From Thiorhodovibrio winogradskyi (GTDB taxonomy: Bacteria > Pseudomonadota > Gammaproteobacteria > Chromatiales > Chromatiaceae), in the NCBI RefSeq assembly GCF_036208045.1, contig NZ_CP121472.1, forward strand, positions 1,561,531 through 1,625,530: 64,000 bases of DNA, read 5' to 3'. The notes under the pieces are model-generated. The model searched no databases and was not told the origin of the DNA. It saw only the letters and a program-made list of their open reading frames with translations. Of the stretch, positions 43,301 to 51,800 are shown one piece after another. Both the position numbers and the translations under genes were made by a program. The stretch's first letter is position 1. Every line of letters starts with the position of its first letter.

Positions 43301-44008
43301 ATGGAGCAGGTCTTGGGCGGCTTTCGTCCCGCCAAGCAGGTGATGGAGTCCTACAATGCCTACTATGATCATGTGCGCATGACCTGGGTGGATACCGGCG
43401 ATCTGGAATTGGACGAGGACGGTAATCCCATCTGGGCCGGCTTCCGCACCGACCTGCGTAATGTCTCCACCGGCAAGAAGCCAAGATATGAGCTGTTTCC
43501 CACGACCAGCGGCTTGGCCATGGGCAGCAAGCCAGGCAACAAGGGCAACTGGAAGCAGGTAAAGGGCGGCTCCATCGACCCGGCCGTGTTGTTCATCGAC
43601 CGCTGCCTGCAGTTGCTGAAACCCGGCGGTCGCTTGCTGATCGTGCTGCCGGATGGGGTGCTCTGTAATTCCGGTGATCGCTATGTGCGCGAGTACATCA
43701 TGGGCAAGAAGGACGAACAATCCGGCGAGTTCGTCGGCGGCAAGGCGATCGTCAAGGCCGTGATTTCGCTGCCTGCCGACACCTTCAAGCTCAGCGGCAC
43801 GGGGGCCAAGACCTCGATCCTTTACTTGCAGAAGCGCCATGCGCGAGACGACAACCCAGAGCAGTTCCTGCCGGAGCCGCAGACGGATGTGTTCATGGCC
43901 GTGGCGGAAACGCTTGGGTATCTGGTGAAGAACAATATCGAGGATTACTCGGCCGGAGTTTCCAATGATCTTGATAAGATCGTGGGAGCCTACAAGCGTG
44001 GTGAATGA
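43301..44008 (+). CDS. Type I-like DNA methylase, C-terminal half
   Basis: A 235-residue continuation of the methylase, starting MEQVLGGFRPAKQVMESYNA. It contains KPGGRLLIVLPDGVLCNSGD (motif VI-VIII region) and the C-terminal block SGTGAKTSILYLQKR that normally follows NPPF in HsdM. It begins 9 bases after the TAG of the first half, in the same frame, and AGGAGG lies 5 bases before its ATG. The two halves would together give about 710 residues, normal for this methylase type. The last ~115 residues are closely matched by a second fragment at 44778-45142. Confidence 0.8.
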   Translation: MEQVLGGFRPAKQVMESYNAYYDHVRMTWVDTGDLELDEDGNPIWAGFRTDLRNVSTGKKPRYELFPTTSGLAMGSKPGNKGNWKQVKGGSIDPAVLFIDRCLQLLKPGGRLLIVLPDGVLCNSGDRYVREYIMGKKDEQSGEFVGGKAIVKAVISLPADTFKLSGTGAKTSILYLQKRHARDDNPEQFLPEPQTDVFMAVAETLGYLVKNNIEDYSAGVSNDLDKIVGAYKRGE

Positions 44009-44027
44009 ATCTATTTCGGAGTTGGCC

Positions 44028-44357
44028 ATGGACAGTGAAACCGAGCACACCACGAAGCTGTTTTTGGATCGGATCCGTCAGCACTACCCGTTGCGCGAGG
44101 CCTATCTGTTCGGCAGTCGTGCCAGGCAGCAGCCAGGCAGTGAAAGTGATGCCGATATCGCGTTGTTACTGAAAGGCACGACCGGCAGCCGCGCGGATAC
44201 GGCAGTGGAGATGGCGGCCATTGCGTTCGACGTGATGCTGGAGACCGGAATCCTGGTCGATGCGCTGCCATTCTGGGAAGACGAATGGGCGCACCCCGAG
44301 CGCTTCGGTAATCCAGCGCTGATTCAGAACGTCCTGCACGATGGGGTGCGTCTGTGA
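44028..44357 (+). CDS. MNT-type nucleotidyltransferase (MntA-like antitoxin)
   Basis: A 109-residue minimal nucleotidyltransferase with the signature LFGSRARQQPGSESDADIAL (GSxA...SDxD). In MNT/HEPN pairs such proteins act as antitoxins that AMPylate the HEPN ribonuclease. It overlaps the following HEPN gene by 4 bp. The ATG at 44028 follows CGGAG; a GTG at 44001 overlapping the methylase stop is another possibility. The pair lies between two homologous methylase pieces, which suggests insertion into the operon. Confidence 0.85.
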   Translation: MDSETEHTTKLFLDRIRQHYPLREAYLFGSRARQQPGSESDADIALLLKGTTGSRADTAVEMAAIAFDVMLETGILVDALPFWEDEWAHPERFGNPALIQNVLHDGVRL

Positions 44358-44731
44358 CACCGGCAGACTACCTCAGCAAGGCCCGCCGTGCCTTGGCATC
44401 GGCATGTTTGCTGCTCGCCGATGGTGATACCGAGGGCGCCTGCAACCGCGCCTACTATGCGATGTTTGATGCGGCCCACGCCGCACTGTTGCATGCCGAC
44501 CCTGGCCTGAATCCCGCCACGACCAAGACCCACCGCGGGCTGATTGCCGCGTTTGGCGAGCAATTGGTCATGACAGGGCTGATCCCGGCTGATCTTGGCC
44601 GATCCATCAATCAAGTGGAACGGATTCGACTGTTCTGACTACACCGGCGAGGCCATCGACCGGGAAAAGACGCAGTGGACGATCGACCAAGCCGCTGCCT
44701 TTCTAATCGCGATGCAGGAGTTCATTTCATG
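44354..44731 (+). pseudogene. HEPN-domain protein (MNT partner), frameshifted near the 3' end
   Basis: This is the HEPN (PF05168-like) toxin partner of the MNT gene. The first 94 residues are typical: YLSKARRALASACLLL, GACNRAYYAMFDAAHAALLH and KTHRGLIAAFGEQLVMTG. The frame then stops at 44638 after VERIRLF. In another frame the expected ending follows directly (DYTGEAIDREKTQWTID, then QAAAFLIAMQEFIS, stop at 44731). One indel near 44636 therefore removes the last ~30 residues. The protein may be inactive, or this may be a base-calling error. With the antitoxin intact, loss of the toxin would be harmless. Confidence 0.75.
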
Positions 44732-44777
44732 ATCAGTCTTTCTACGCACCGCTGCTAGCAGCCATTCAGACTGCCAG

Positions 44778-45142
44778 GCGTGCTTTGCAACTTGGGTGAC
44801 CGCTATGTCCGCGAGTACATCAAGGGCAAGAAGGACAAGAAATCCGGTGAGTTCGTTGACGGCAAGGCCATCGTCAAGGCCTTGATCTCCCTGCCTGCCG
44901 ATACCTTTAAGCTCAGCGGTACGGGCGCCAAGACCTCGATCCTCTACCTGCAGAAACACCATGCGCGAGAGGATAACCCCGAGCAGTTTCTGCCGGTGCC
45001 GCAGACGGACGTGTTCATGGCCGTCGCCGAAACGCTTGGCTACCTGGTGAAGAACAATATCGAGGACTACTCGGCTGGGGTTTCCAATGATCTGGATAAG
45101 ATCGTTGGGGCGTATAAGAGGGGGGCAGCCCTTTTAAGGTGA
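44778..45142 (+). pseudogene. Methylase C-terminal fragment, second diverged copy
   Basis: About 120 codons matching the end of the methylase half at 43301-44008 (VLCNLGDRYVREYIKGKK, SLPADTFKLSGTGAKTSIL, NDLDKIVGAYKRG). The DNA differs at many silent and some coding positions, roughly 15% by eye, so it is not a fresh duplication but a related allele. It lacks all catalytic motifs. It directly precedes hsdS, the place where an intact hsdM would end. It probably marks a recombination junction at which the MNT/HEPN pair was introduced. Confidence 0.8.
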
Positions 45143-45289
45143 CGAAATTCGTCTGACTGTAAGTCACTAATTTTTCGTCAAGGTGCTTACTGCTGGTAGC
45201 ATGGTTCGGTGATTGCCAGATTCACTCGAAATCGTAACCGCTTGATCTTGATTGTAGTTTTCATGCACCTTAAAAGGGCTGGAGGGGGG

Positions 45290-46789
45290 ATGTTTGCCAC
45301 AAGGGTAGCAACAACGAATCTAAACGAACGTTTAGATGCTGGCTTTTACCATCCTGAATATTTGTCCCTAGATGATCGCCTGGATTCGTTTGGGGCCGTG
45401 TCCCTATATACGCTTGTTAAGGGTGTGTCATGCGGGCCGTTTGGTGGTAACGCTATTGCTGACGATCTTTATGCAGAAGAAGGCGTTATTTTTGTCCGCC
45501 CTCTAAATATCACATCGAATACTTTCGACGATGCTTCTGTTGTCAAGGTACCCAAGGAGTTGCTAAAAAAATATGGATTGAAGGTTTATTCGGGTAAAAA
45601 CTTGTATTTTGGTAGGGTGGGGATGCCATGTGTTTCGGTTATTAATGCTGAAACTAGTATCTCGCCAAATATCATCATTGCTCGTTTAGATTCAGCAAAA
45701 GCTGATCCTGATTATCTGTATGCTTTCTCTTCTTCACGTTATGGCCTTAGTCAGTTAAAGCGACAATTGAAAGAGGTTGCTCAGCCAACGACATCAACGG
45801 ATGCGGTAAAATATTTAAAGGTGTTCCTGCCTTGTAGAGAAGTGCAGAAATATATTGGTGACAAAATTCGCCAAGCCGAAATGCTATTTGCTTGGTCTCG
45901 CAATAGGAAAGCCAAAGTTGCCAGTACGCTTCCTGTTGTCAATCAAGAAACTGATGTCATAATAAAGGAGGCTTGCTTCGTATCTACTAAAATTTTAACT
46001 GAGTCTAGATTGGACGGATGGTTCTATCAGTCATCCTACCTGAAGCTCGAGGAACTTCTAAGGAAGGTGGGTTATGTCAAGTTGGGTGATTTGTGTAAAC
46101 GAGTAAATGCTGGCTGGAAAAAGTCCGACAGCTATTTTTATTATTATGAAATTGGTGGGATTAATGTTTCGACCGGAACAATAGACGCAGATCTTATTCG
46201 AGCATGTGATGCGCCAACCCGAGCAAAGACCACCATCAGATTTGGCGATGTGGTTGTATCTACGGTTAGGCCAAATCGTAAGAATGTGGCGCTTATTATT
46301 GATGATCATTCCCCATTGGACATGGTTGCCACGTCAGGCTTTAGTGTTCTGCGTTTTCGTTCTAATGAAGAGGCTGCACTCTATGGTCTTTGGTTGCGTT
46401 CTGATGATGCAACCATGCAACTCATGAGGTGGAATTCTGGGAGCGCATATCCAGCAATAGATGATGAAGTTCCTTTGCATATATTAGCCCCGACTTTTGA
46501 CTCAAAGTTTGTTGAGATGATGGGGGCGAAGATCCTGGATGCGCATTTTGCGTTACGGATCGCCAATAAACTCAGTAAGTCGGCGAGTTTCTTAGTGGAA
46601 GCGCTGATCGAGGGAAATGTAACAGAGTCCCAATTCATCGCAACACAAAAAGCTCTCGAATTCGGCGATACCTCCCAAGACCGAGCCATCCTCTCCCGCC
46701 TAAAGACTGAAGGCATGGATGGCAAAGGCGATCCTCTTTTCCCCGACCTCGACCGTCTCTATGAACTCCTGGAACAGGCAAACCACTGA
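45290..46789 (+). CDS. hsdS: Type I restriction specificity subunit (HsdS)
   Basis: A 499-residue specificity protein that would direct the methylase to its target sequence. Two target-recognition domains are visible, each opening with a similar segment: LNERLDAGFYHPEYLSLDDR near the N-terminus and ESRLDGWFYQSSYLKLEELL near residue 260. Each is followed by LRF/LRP-type conserved helices (QVQKY-like, REVQKYIGDKIRQAE). The start is the ATG at 45290 after GGAGGGGGG; the frame to 45209 is less likely. The gene is visibly more AT-rich than its neighbours, a usual sign of horizontal exchange of specificity genes. Confidence 0.85.
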   Translation: MFATRVATTNLNERLDAGFYHPEYLSLDDRLDSFGAVSLYTLVKGVSCGPFGGNAIADDLYAEEGVIFVRPLNITSNTFDDASVVKVPKELLKKYGLKVYSGKNLYFGRVGMPCVSVINAETSISPNIIIARLDSAKADPDYLYAFSSSRYGLSQLKRQLKEVAQPTTSTDAVKYLKVFLPCREVQKYIGDKIRQAEMLFAWSRNRKAKVASTLPVVNQETDVIIKEACFVSTKILTESRLDGWFYQSSYLKLEELLRKVGYVKLGDLCKRVNAGWKKSDSYFYYYEIGGINVSTGTIDADLIRACDAPTRAKTTIRFGDVVVSTVRPNRKNVALIIDDHSPLDMVATSGFSVLRFRSNEEAALYGLWLRSDDATMQLMRWNSGSAYPAIDDEVPLHILAPTFDSKFVEMMGAKILDAHFALRIANKLSKSASFLVEALIEGNVTESQFIATQKALEFGDTSQDRAILSRLKTEGMDGKGDPLFPDLDRLYELLEQANH

Positions 46790-46826
46790 GGGACCAGGAG
46801 GTCGCAGAATGAATACTCAACACAAT

Positions 46827-46903
46827 GACACAAAAAGAGCAAAGCTTTTTCTTTGCTTTCTTTTGTGTCCTTCGTGTCCTTCGTGCCTTTGTGGTGAATC
46901 ATC
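46827..46903 (+). repeat. Hairpin plus CCTTCGTG-type repeat before fic
   Basis: GACACAAAAAGAGCAAAG at 46827 pairs, with one bulge, with CTTTGCTTTCTTTTGTGTC ending at 46869. The stretch TTCGTGTCCTTCGTGCC, followed by TTTGTGGTGAATCATC, leads to the fic ATG. Similar CTTCGTG strings occur upstream of genes in many environmental bacteria as dispersed repeats (from memory). The hairpin could attenuate read-through from hsdS into the downstream genes. Confidence 0.5.
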
Positions 46904-47734
46904 ATGAACCTCAAAGCACTCCAATGCCTCGACCCCGACCTGCGCGCGGCCCTGCTGGCCCAGATCCGCGACCTCTGGACGCATAGCTCTACCGCGCTGG
47001 AGGGCAACACCCTCACCCTTGGCGAGACCAAGTTCGTCATTGAGGAGGGGCTGACGGTCTCCGGCAAGCCATTGAAGGATCACCAGGAGGTGATGGGGCA
47101 TGTACGGGCCATCGAGCTGATCTACCAGGGCTTGGGCGAGACAGTCACCGAATCGCACCTGTTCGAGCTGCACCGGGCGGTGCAATCAACAATCGTTACA
47201 GACATCTACAAGCCCTACGGGGCCTGGAAGCTGGAGCCCAACGGAACCTATGCCGTCACCGAGGAGGGGCGGCAGACCTTCATCGAATATGCCTCACCCG
47301 AAGACGTACCCGCGCTGATGACCGAGTGGCTGGCCGAGCTTAATCGGCTCGCTGGCGAGCAATTAAGCGAGACGGACGCAGTCGATGCCTATGCCCGGCT
47401 GCACCTGGGGTTTGTCCATGTGCACCCATTCTGGGACGGCAATGGACGCCTGGCCCGCCTGCTGAGCAACATTCCGGTGTTGCGTTCCGGCCATCTGCCG
47501 CTGGTGATCGAGGTGCGCGACCGCAAAGAATACATCGACATCCTGGCCCGATACGAGTTGGCAAGTGGGCAGCTCACCGCCAAAACTGGGGTTTGGCCCG
47601 CCGAGGCCGAGGAGGCGCCTTTTCGGGCCTTTTGTCAGCGCTCCTACCAGGCGACGCGAGACCTGGTTAAACAGGCGAGCGACCAACAAGCCAAGCGCAA
47701 CCGTCGTCGGCACAACGGCGGGGATGCGCAATGA
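46904..47734 (+). CDS. Fic-family protein
   Basis: A 276-residue Fic enzyme, likely to transfer AMP or another nucleotide to a protein side chain. The active-site motif HPFWDGNGRLARLL is complete (H174, N180, R182). The N-terminal inhibitory motif STALEGN (S29, E33, G34) is present, so activity should be held in check until triggered. It begins 114 bp after hsdS, and its stop overlaps the next gene (ATGA). It heads a run of eight genes with almost no gaps, which suggests a regulatory or effector role within the system. Confidence 0.9.
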   Translation: MNLKALQCLDPDLRAALLAQIRDLWTHSSTALEGNTLTLGETKFVIEEGLTVSGKPLKDHQEVMGHVRAIELIYQGLGETVTESHLFELHRAVQSTIVTDIYKPYGAWKLEPNGTYAVTEEGRQTFIEYASPEDVPALMTEWLAELNRLAGEQLSETDAVDAYARLHLGFVHVHPFWDGNGRLARLLSNIPVLRSGHLPLVIEVRDRKEYIDILARYELASGQLTAKTGVWPAEAEEAPFRAFCQRSYQATRDLVKQASDQQAKRNRRRHNGGDAQ

Positions 47735-48882
47735 CCGGCGTCGCTTGCAAACCCCTGCTGAACTTGTTTGCCAGCGGCTGTTGCCGCGCGGGCGACAAAC
47801 AGAACGACCGCCTGTTGCATGGCCTCGCGCATCCCAGCATGGACGAGCGGCATTGGATCATCAGCCAGCGGCTGTTGCGAGCGCGCGCGAGTCTGAGCAC
47901 CGACGGCGAGGCGGTGGCGGCGGTATTGGCAACGGATCCCGAGTCGCGTCGCCCCTGGGCGCGGATCGCGGCGGCGCGTTGCCAAGAGGCCGGATTGTTG
48001 TCCGACCGGCAGGCGCTGGTGCAACTGGTAACGCGTCTGAACGGCGCCGCCGCCTGGGTGGAAGCGGCAGCGGACGGCGCAAGCCTCGCGCCAACCAGGC
48101 TGGCGCCGCTGGAGCGCGCACTGTGGGACATGACCGCCGAGCAAGCCCAGGCAACGCCGTTATTAATCCGCGTGCTGGCTGAGGCAAGCCGTCTCGCCGA
48201 GTGGCAGGGCGATGCCTTGGTCTCGCTCAACCCGCTGGATCCGGCGGGCATCAAGACCGACCGGAATTGGTGCAAGGGACGCCTGCTGGCGATGCCCCGA
48301 ATCCCATCCGCCAGCCCGGACTACATCCTGTCCGGCGATTGGGGTGGTGATGACGGCCTGCCCGTGATGCCCTGGGTGCTCTCAACCCCTTGGGCCTTCC
48401 TGCTGGCGGTCGTCGGCTATGTGCAGGATGCCTGGACGGCGGAGGGGCGCGGCGGCCTGTTGCTCGAACTGCCCGCGGGCCAGCAGGCTTTCCAACCCAC
48501 CGAGATCCAGGTGCTGGTCGCAGACCCGGATGGTGCCGAGGTGCTATGTGGCAGCCTTGGCGGCTTCCTGCTGCGGGTGATCAGCCGGTTGAACATGGCG
48601 ATTTTCCCGTTCGAGCCGGGTGAGTCGCAGATCAACACCCGTTTGTCGCCGCTGATCGGCGAGTTGCTGCGGCGCAAGGTGTGGCGCTATCGCGAAGGGC
48701 TGTCCGGCGAACAGGGGTTCTATCAGCTTCACCCGGAGTTTTCCGATGCCTGCTACCAGATTGCAGGCGCCAGGAGCTTCGATCTGTACGGGCGCGGACT
48801 GCGGCGAGCCGTGCGTGAACAGGCCGAACAGTGGCGAATTGATCGCCAGCATCGCGCCGTGAGAGAGAGGATGGTCGCATGA
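47731..48882 (+). CDS. Unknown protein of the defence operon (383 aa)
   Basis: A 383-residue protein that I cannot place in a family. It has no signal peptide or membrane helix. The first half is Ala/Arg-rich and helical (LLRARASLSTDGEAVAAVLA). The second half contains possible beta-rich motifs (ILSGDWGGDDGLPVMPWVLS, LLLELPAGQQAFQPTEIQVL) and ends in a basic helix. It overlaps both fic and the large ATPase gene (ATGA in each case), so it is made together with them. It could be an adaptor of the ATPase (inference from position only). Confidence 0.75.
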   Translation: MTGVACKPLLNLFASGCCRAGDKQNDRLLHGLAHPSMDERHWIISQRLLRARASLSTDGEAVAAVLATDPESRRPWARIAAARCQEAGLLSDRQALVQLVTRLNGAAAWVEAAADGASLAPTRLAPLERALWDMTAEQAQATPLLIRVLAEASRLAEWQGDALVSLNPLDPAGIKTDRNWCKGRLLAMPRIPSASPDYILSGDWGGDDGLPVMPWVLSTPWAFLLAVVGYVQDAWTAEGRGGLLLELPAGQQAFQPTEIQVLVADPDGAEVLCGSLGGFLLRVISRLNMAIFPFEPGESQINTRLSPLIGELLRRKVWRYREGLSGEQGFYQLHPEFSDACYQIAGARSFDLYGRGLRRAVREQAEQWRIDRQHRAVRERMVA

Positions 48883-51800
48883 ACGAGGTGCAGGACATGG
48901 CGCTCACACCCGAATACGTGGTGAATCTGGCCAATCAGCACGCCTGGGCGGCCACCGGTGTCGCGGACTATCCGCCGCGCGATCCCCTGGTCGGGCAGAG
49001 CAAGTTCTTCCGGCAGTACAAGACCTTCATCCACACCGTCGATCAGCACGCCGACAACTTTGCCCATGTGTTCGCGGTCGAGGGCGAGTGGGGCCGGGGT
49101 AAGTCGCGCCTCGGACACGAGCTGGTCGCACAGATCAATGATTGTTCGCGAGGCTGGTATGTCCGAGCGGATGGCGGGCAACTGGAAGCGGCTGCGCTCT
49201 TCGATAGCGAGGAGAAGCGGGACCAGTACCTCGGGCTCTATATCCGCTACTCACAGGTTGCATCGGACTACCAGAACTCCGACAACTGGTTCGGTTTTGG
49301 TCTGTTCAAGGCGCTATTGCCGTTGGCCACCAAGGCGTTCGACAGATCCATCCAGTCGGAGATCGCCCGCCAGGCCCTAAGGCGCCTGGAACCGATGGGG
49401 TTCGAGTCGGACAGACTCGCCGATCTACTGGAGCTCGATCAGAAACACGGCGATGAAACGCTCTACTATGATCCCTTCTTGGTCACCCGGCTGGTCAGCG
49501 CGGCCTACGCGTACTTCCAGACCTTTGGTATCCGCTACCTGTTGGTCGTCCTGGACGAGCTGGAAACCGTCGCCGAGACAGCGACCTTCGGTTTGGAGGT
49601 GGACGACGCGAAGCGCCTGGATGGACAGGCGATACGCCTGATCGGCAAGGCGATCAAAGAGGAAGACCCGCGCCGCAAGCTGCCCTGGTTGCGCTATGTG
49701 GCGCTGTGCTCGCCGTTGCTCGGCCAGCAATTGCGGGAGATCCAGTCCACGGCGAGACGCTTCGAACTGGTGGAGTTGGAGCACAATGCCTTTGCCGATG
49801 TGTCCGACTATGTTTCGCGACTGCGCGCCGACAAGAAGCTGCGCTTCGACTACCCGACCGGGCTGGTCGAGGCCGCCTATGCCATGTCCGGGGCCAACTT
49901 TGGCTGGTTCAACGTGGTCATGGCCAACGTCGACGCGGTGCTGGATCAGTATGCTCAGGCTGGCAAGGCGGTGCCGCCGGTGGGCGATCTGTTCGATGCG
50001 GTGCTGGCGAGTTCGGGGCGGGTGGCCGAGCATGTGCTGGATCATCATGCCATCGAGGGCATCAGAACCAGCGATCAGGATCTGCTCGCCACCGCGCGGA
50101 AACTGTTGTTCGGTCAGCTACCGATCGCGCTCGCCGATGCCCCACCGCGCACCCGCGAACTGCTCACGCACGAGAACGAGGATAGCGAGCTGGTGGCGAG
50201 TCTTTACCGCCAGGTTCACTGGGATCCCTTAACCTGCCGTCGCGCCCTGGAAGAGGCCAAGTTTCAGCGCAACAAGGACGAGTGGTTCTATCCCTCGGTC
50301 GAGCAGGGGCTCAGCCTGTCGGGATTGCTGCAGAACCTGCGCACCTTTGCCATCAACGAGCCGGATAAAGAGGCCTTGTTGATCCCCCTGGCCAAGGATG
50401 AGTTCAAGCACCTGGTGGGGCTGCTCTACGATCATCCGGCGGCCGAGTTCGCCGCCGATGCCTTGTGGCAGAAGCTGGTGGGTGACGAGCGTCAGTTGTC
50501 GGAAGACGATGCCACCCATATCGGCCCCAGTGTGGCCATGCTGCTGCGCCTCGATCTGCGCTACCGCAGCCAGCAGCAGAACTCGATGATCTTCCGCGAT
50601 CCGGGTTTCGCGGATGCCCACGAGAAGGGGATGAAGGCGTTCGAGGCCACCTGCGGCAGCGACCCCAATCTCCGTCCGCGGACCCGGCTGGCGGGTTTGT
50701 TCCGGCTGCTGGATAAGAACTGGCAGTACGCCGAAGAACCCTATGCCAAGGGCGACCAGATGGTCATCCAGATGGCGCCGCGCGGACAGGGCCGCGGGCA
50801 ACAAGGCGGCCTGATGTTCTGCGATGGGCTGAAGCTCCACCCCAACAACCAGGCCTGGTTCGCCTGGGTCAGCAACAAGAAAGACCTGACCGACTTGCAC
50901 AAGCTGGTGACCAGTTTGCGTCGTGACGGTGGACGCATCCCGGTCATGGCGTTTACCGGATCGGTCGGCGTGATGGACGAGTACGTCAAGGGCAGCGTGG
51001 CCGAGACGCTGAAGGACGACATCCTGCTCTATCACCTCAACAGTTCGGAACTGGATGTGCTGGAGCGGATCGGATTGCTCCCCGTGCACTGCAAGGGCTT
51101 CGAGCTCAAAGAAGAGGCATTCACCACCAAGTTCAAGAGCCGCCTGAACAGCATCCGCGACTTTGCCTATGCGGCCATCCATCGCTGGCGTCAGCGCCTT
51201 GATGCGCGGGGTCTGATCGCCTGGCCGTTGCGTCCGAGTGGGAAGCTTAGCCCGCAGGACAGGGCCTTGCTGTTCAAGGCGTGGAAACTGTTTGCGATCG
51301 AGCAGCCCAAGCTCGGCGGACTGCATGCACTGGGACCTGAGCATGGTCTCGATGCGGAGGAACTCTCAGGGCTGTTTTCACGGCTCGCCGTGAGCAATCG
51401 CGTCGTCGCGCAGGGGTTTGACAGAAACGAGCACAGCGGACTGTTCATCGACCTGGATCAACCGGCCCAGGCGCAAGCCCGTATCCCGCATTTCCTGGCG
51501 CGAATGGCCAACCCCGGCAGGCTCAGGAGTTGGACCGTGGAGCAGGCAAAGGAAGAATGGTACTGGGGCTATCTCTGGTCGGGAACCGCGCTCTCGCCGA
51601 AATCCGTCTTCGATGACTGGATGTGGTGGTGCCAGGAATTGCTGCTATTGAAGTTGGAAGATGCCAAGGCGCGCTCGCCGCGCTGGGTACCTTTACCGAG
51701 GGCTGAGTTGGGTAACGATCTCCAAGAAGCCGAGAATTGGCTGCACGGCACTGATGAGATGGACTACCCGGCCACCGTGGGCGTGCTGGAGCGAGTCTAT

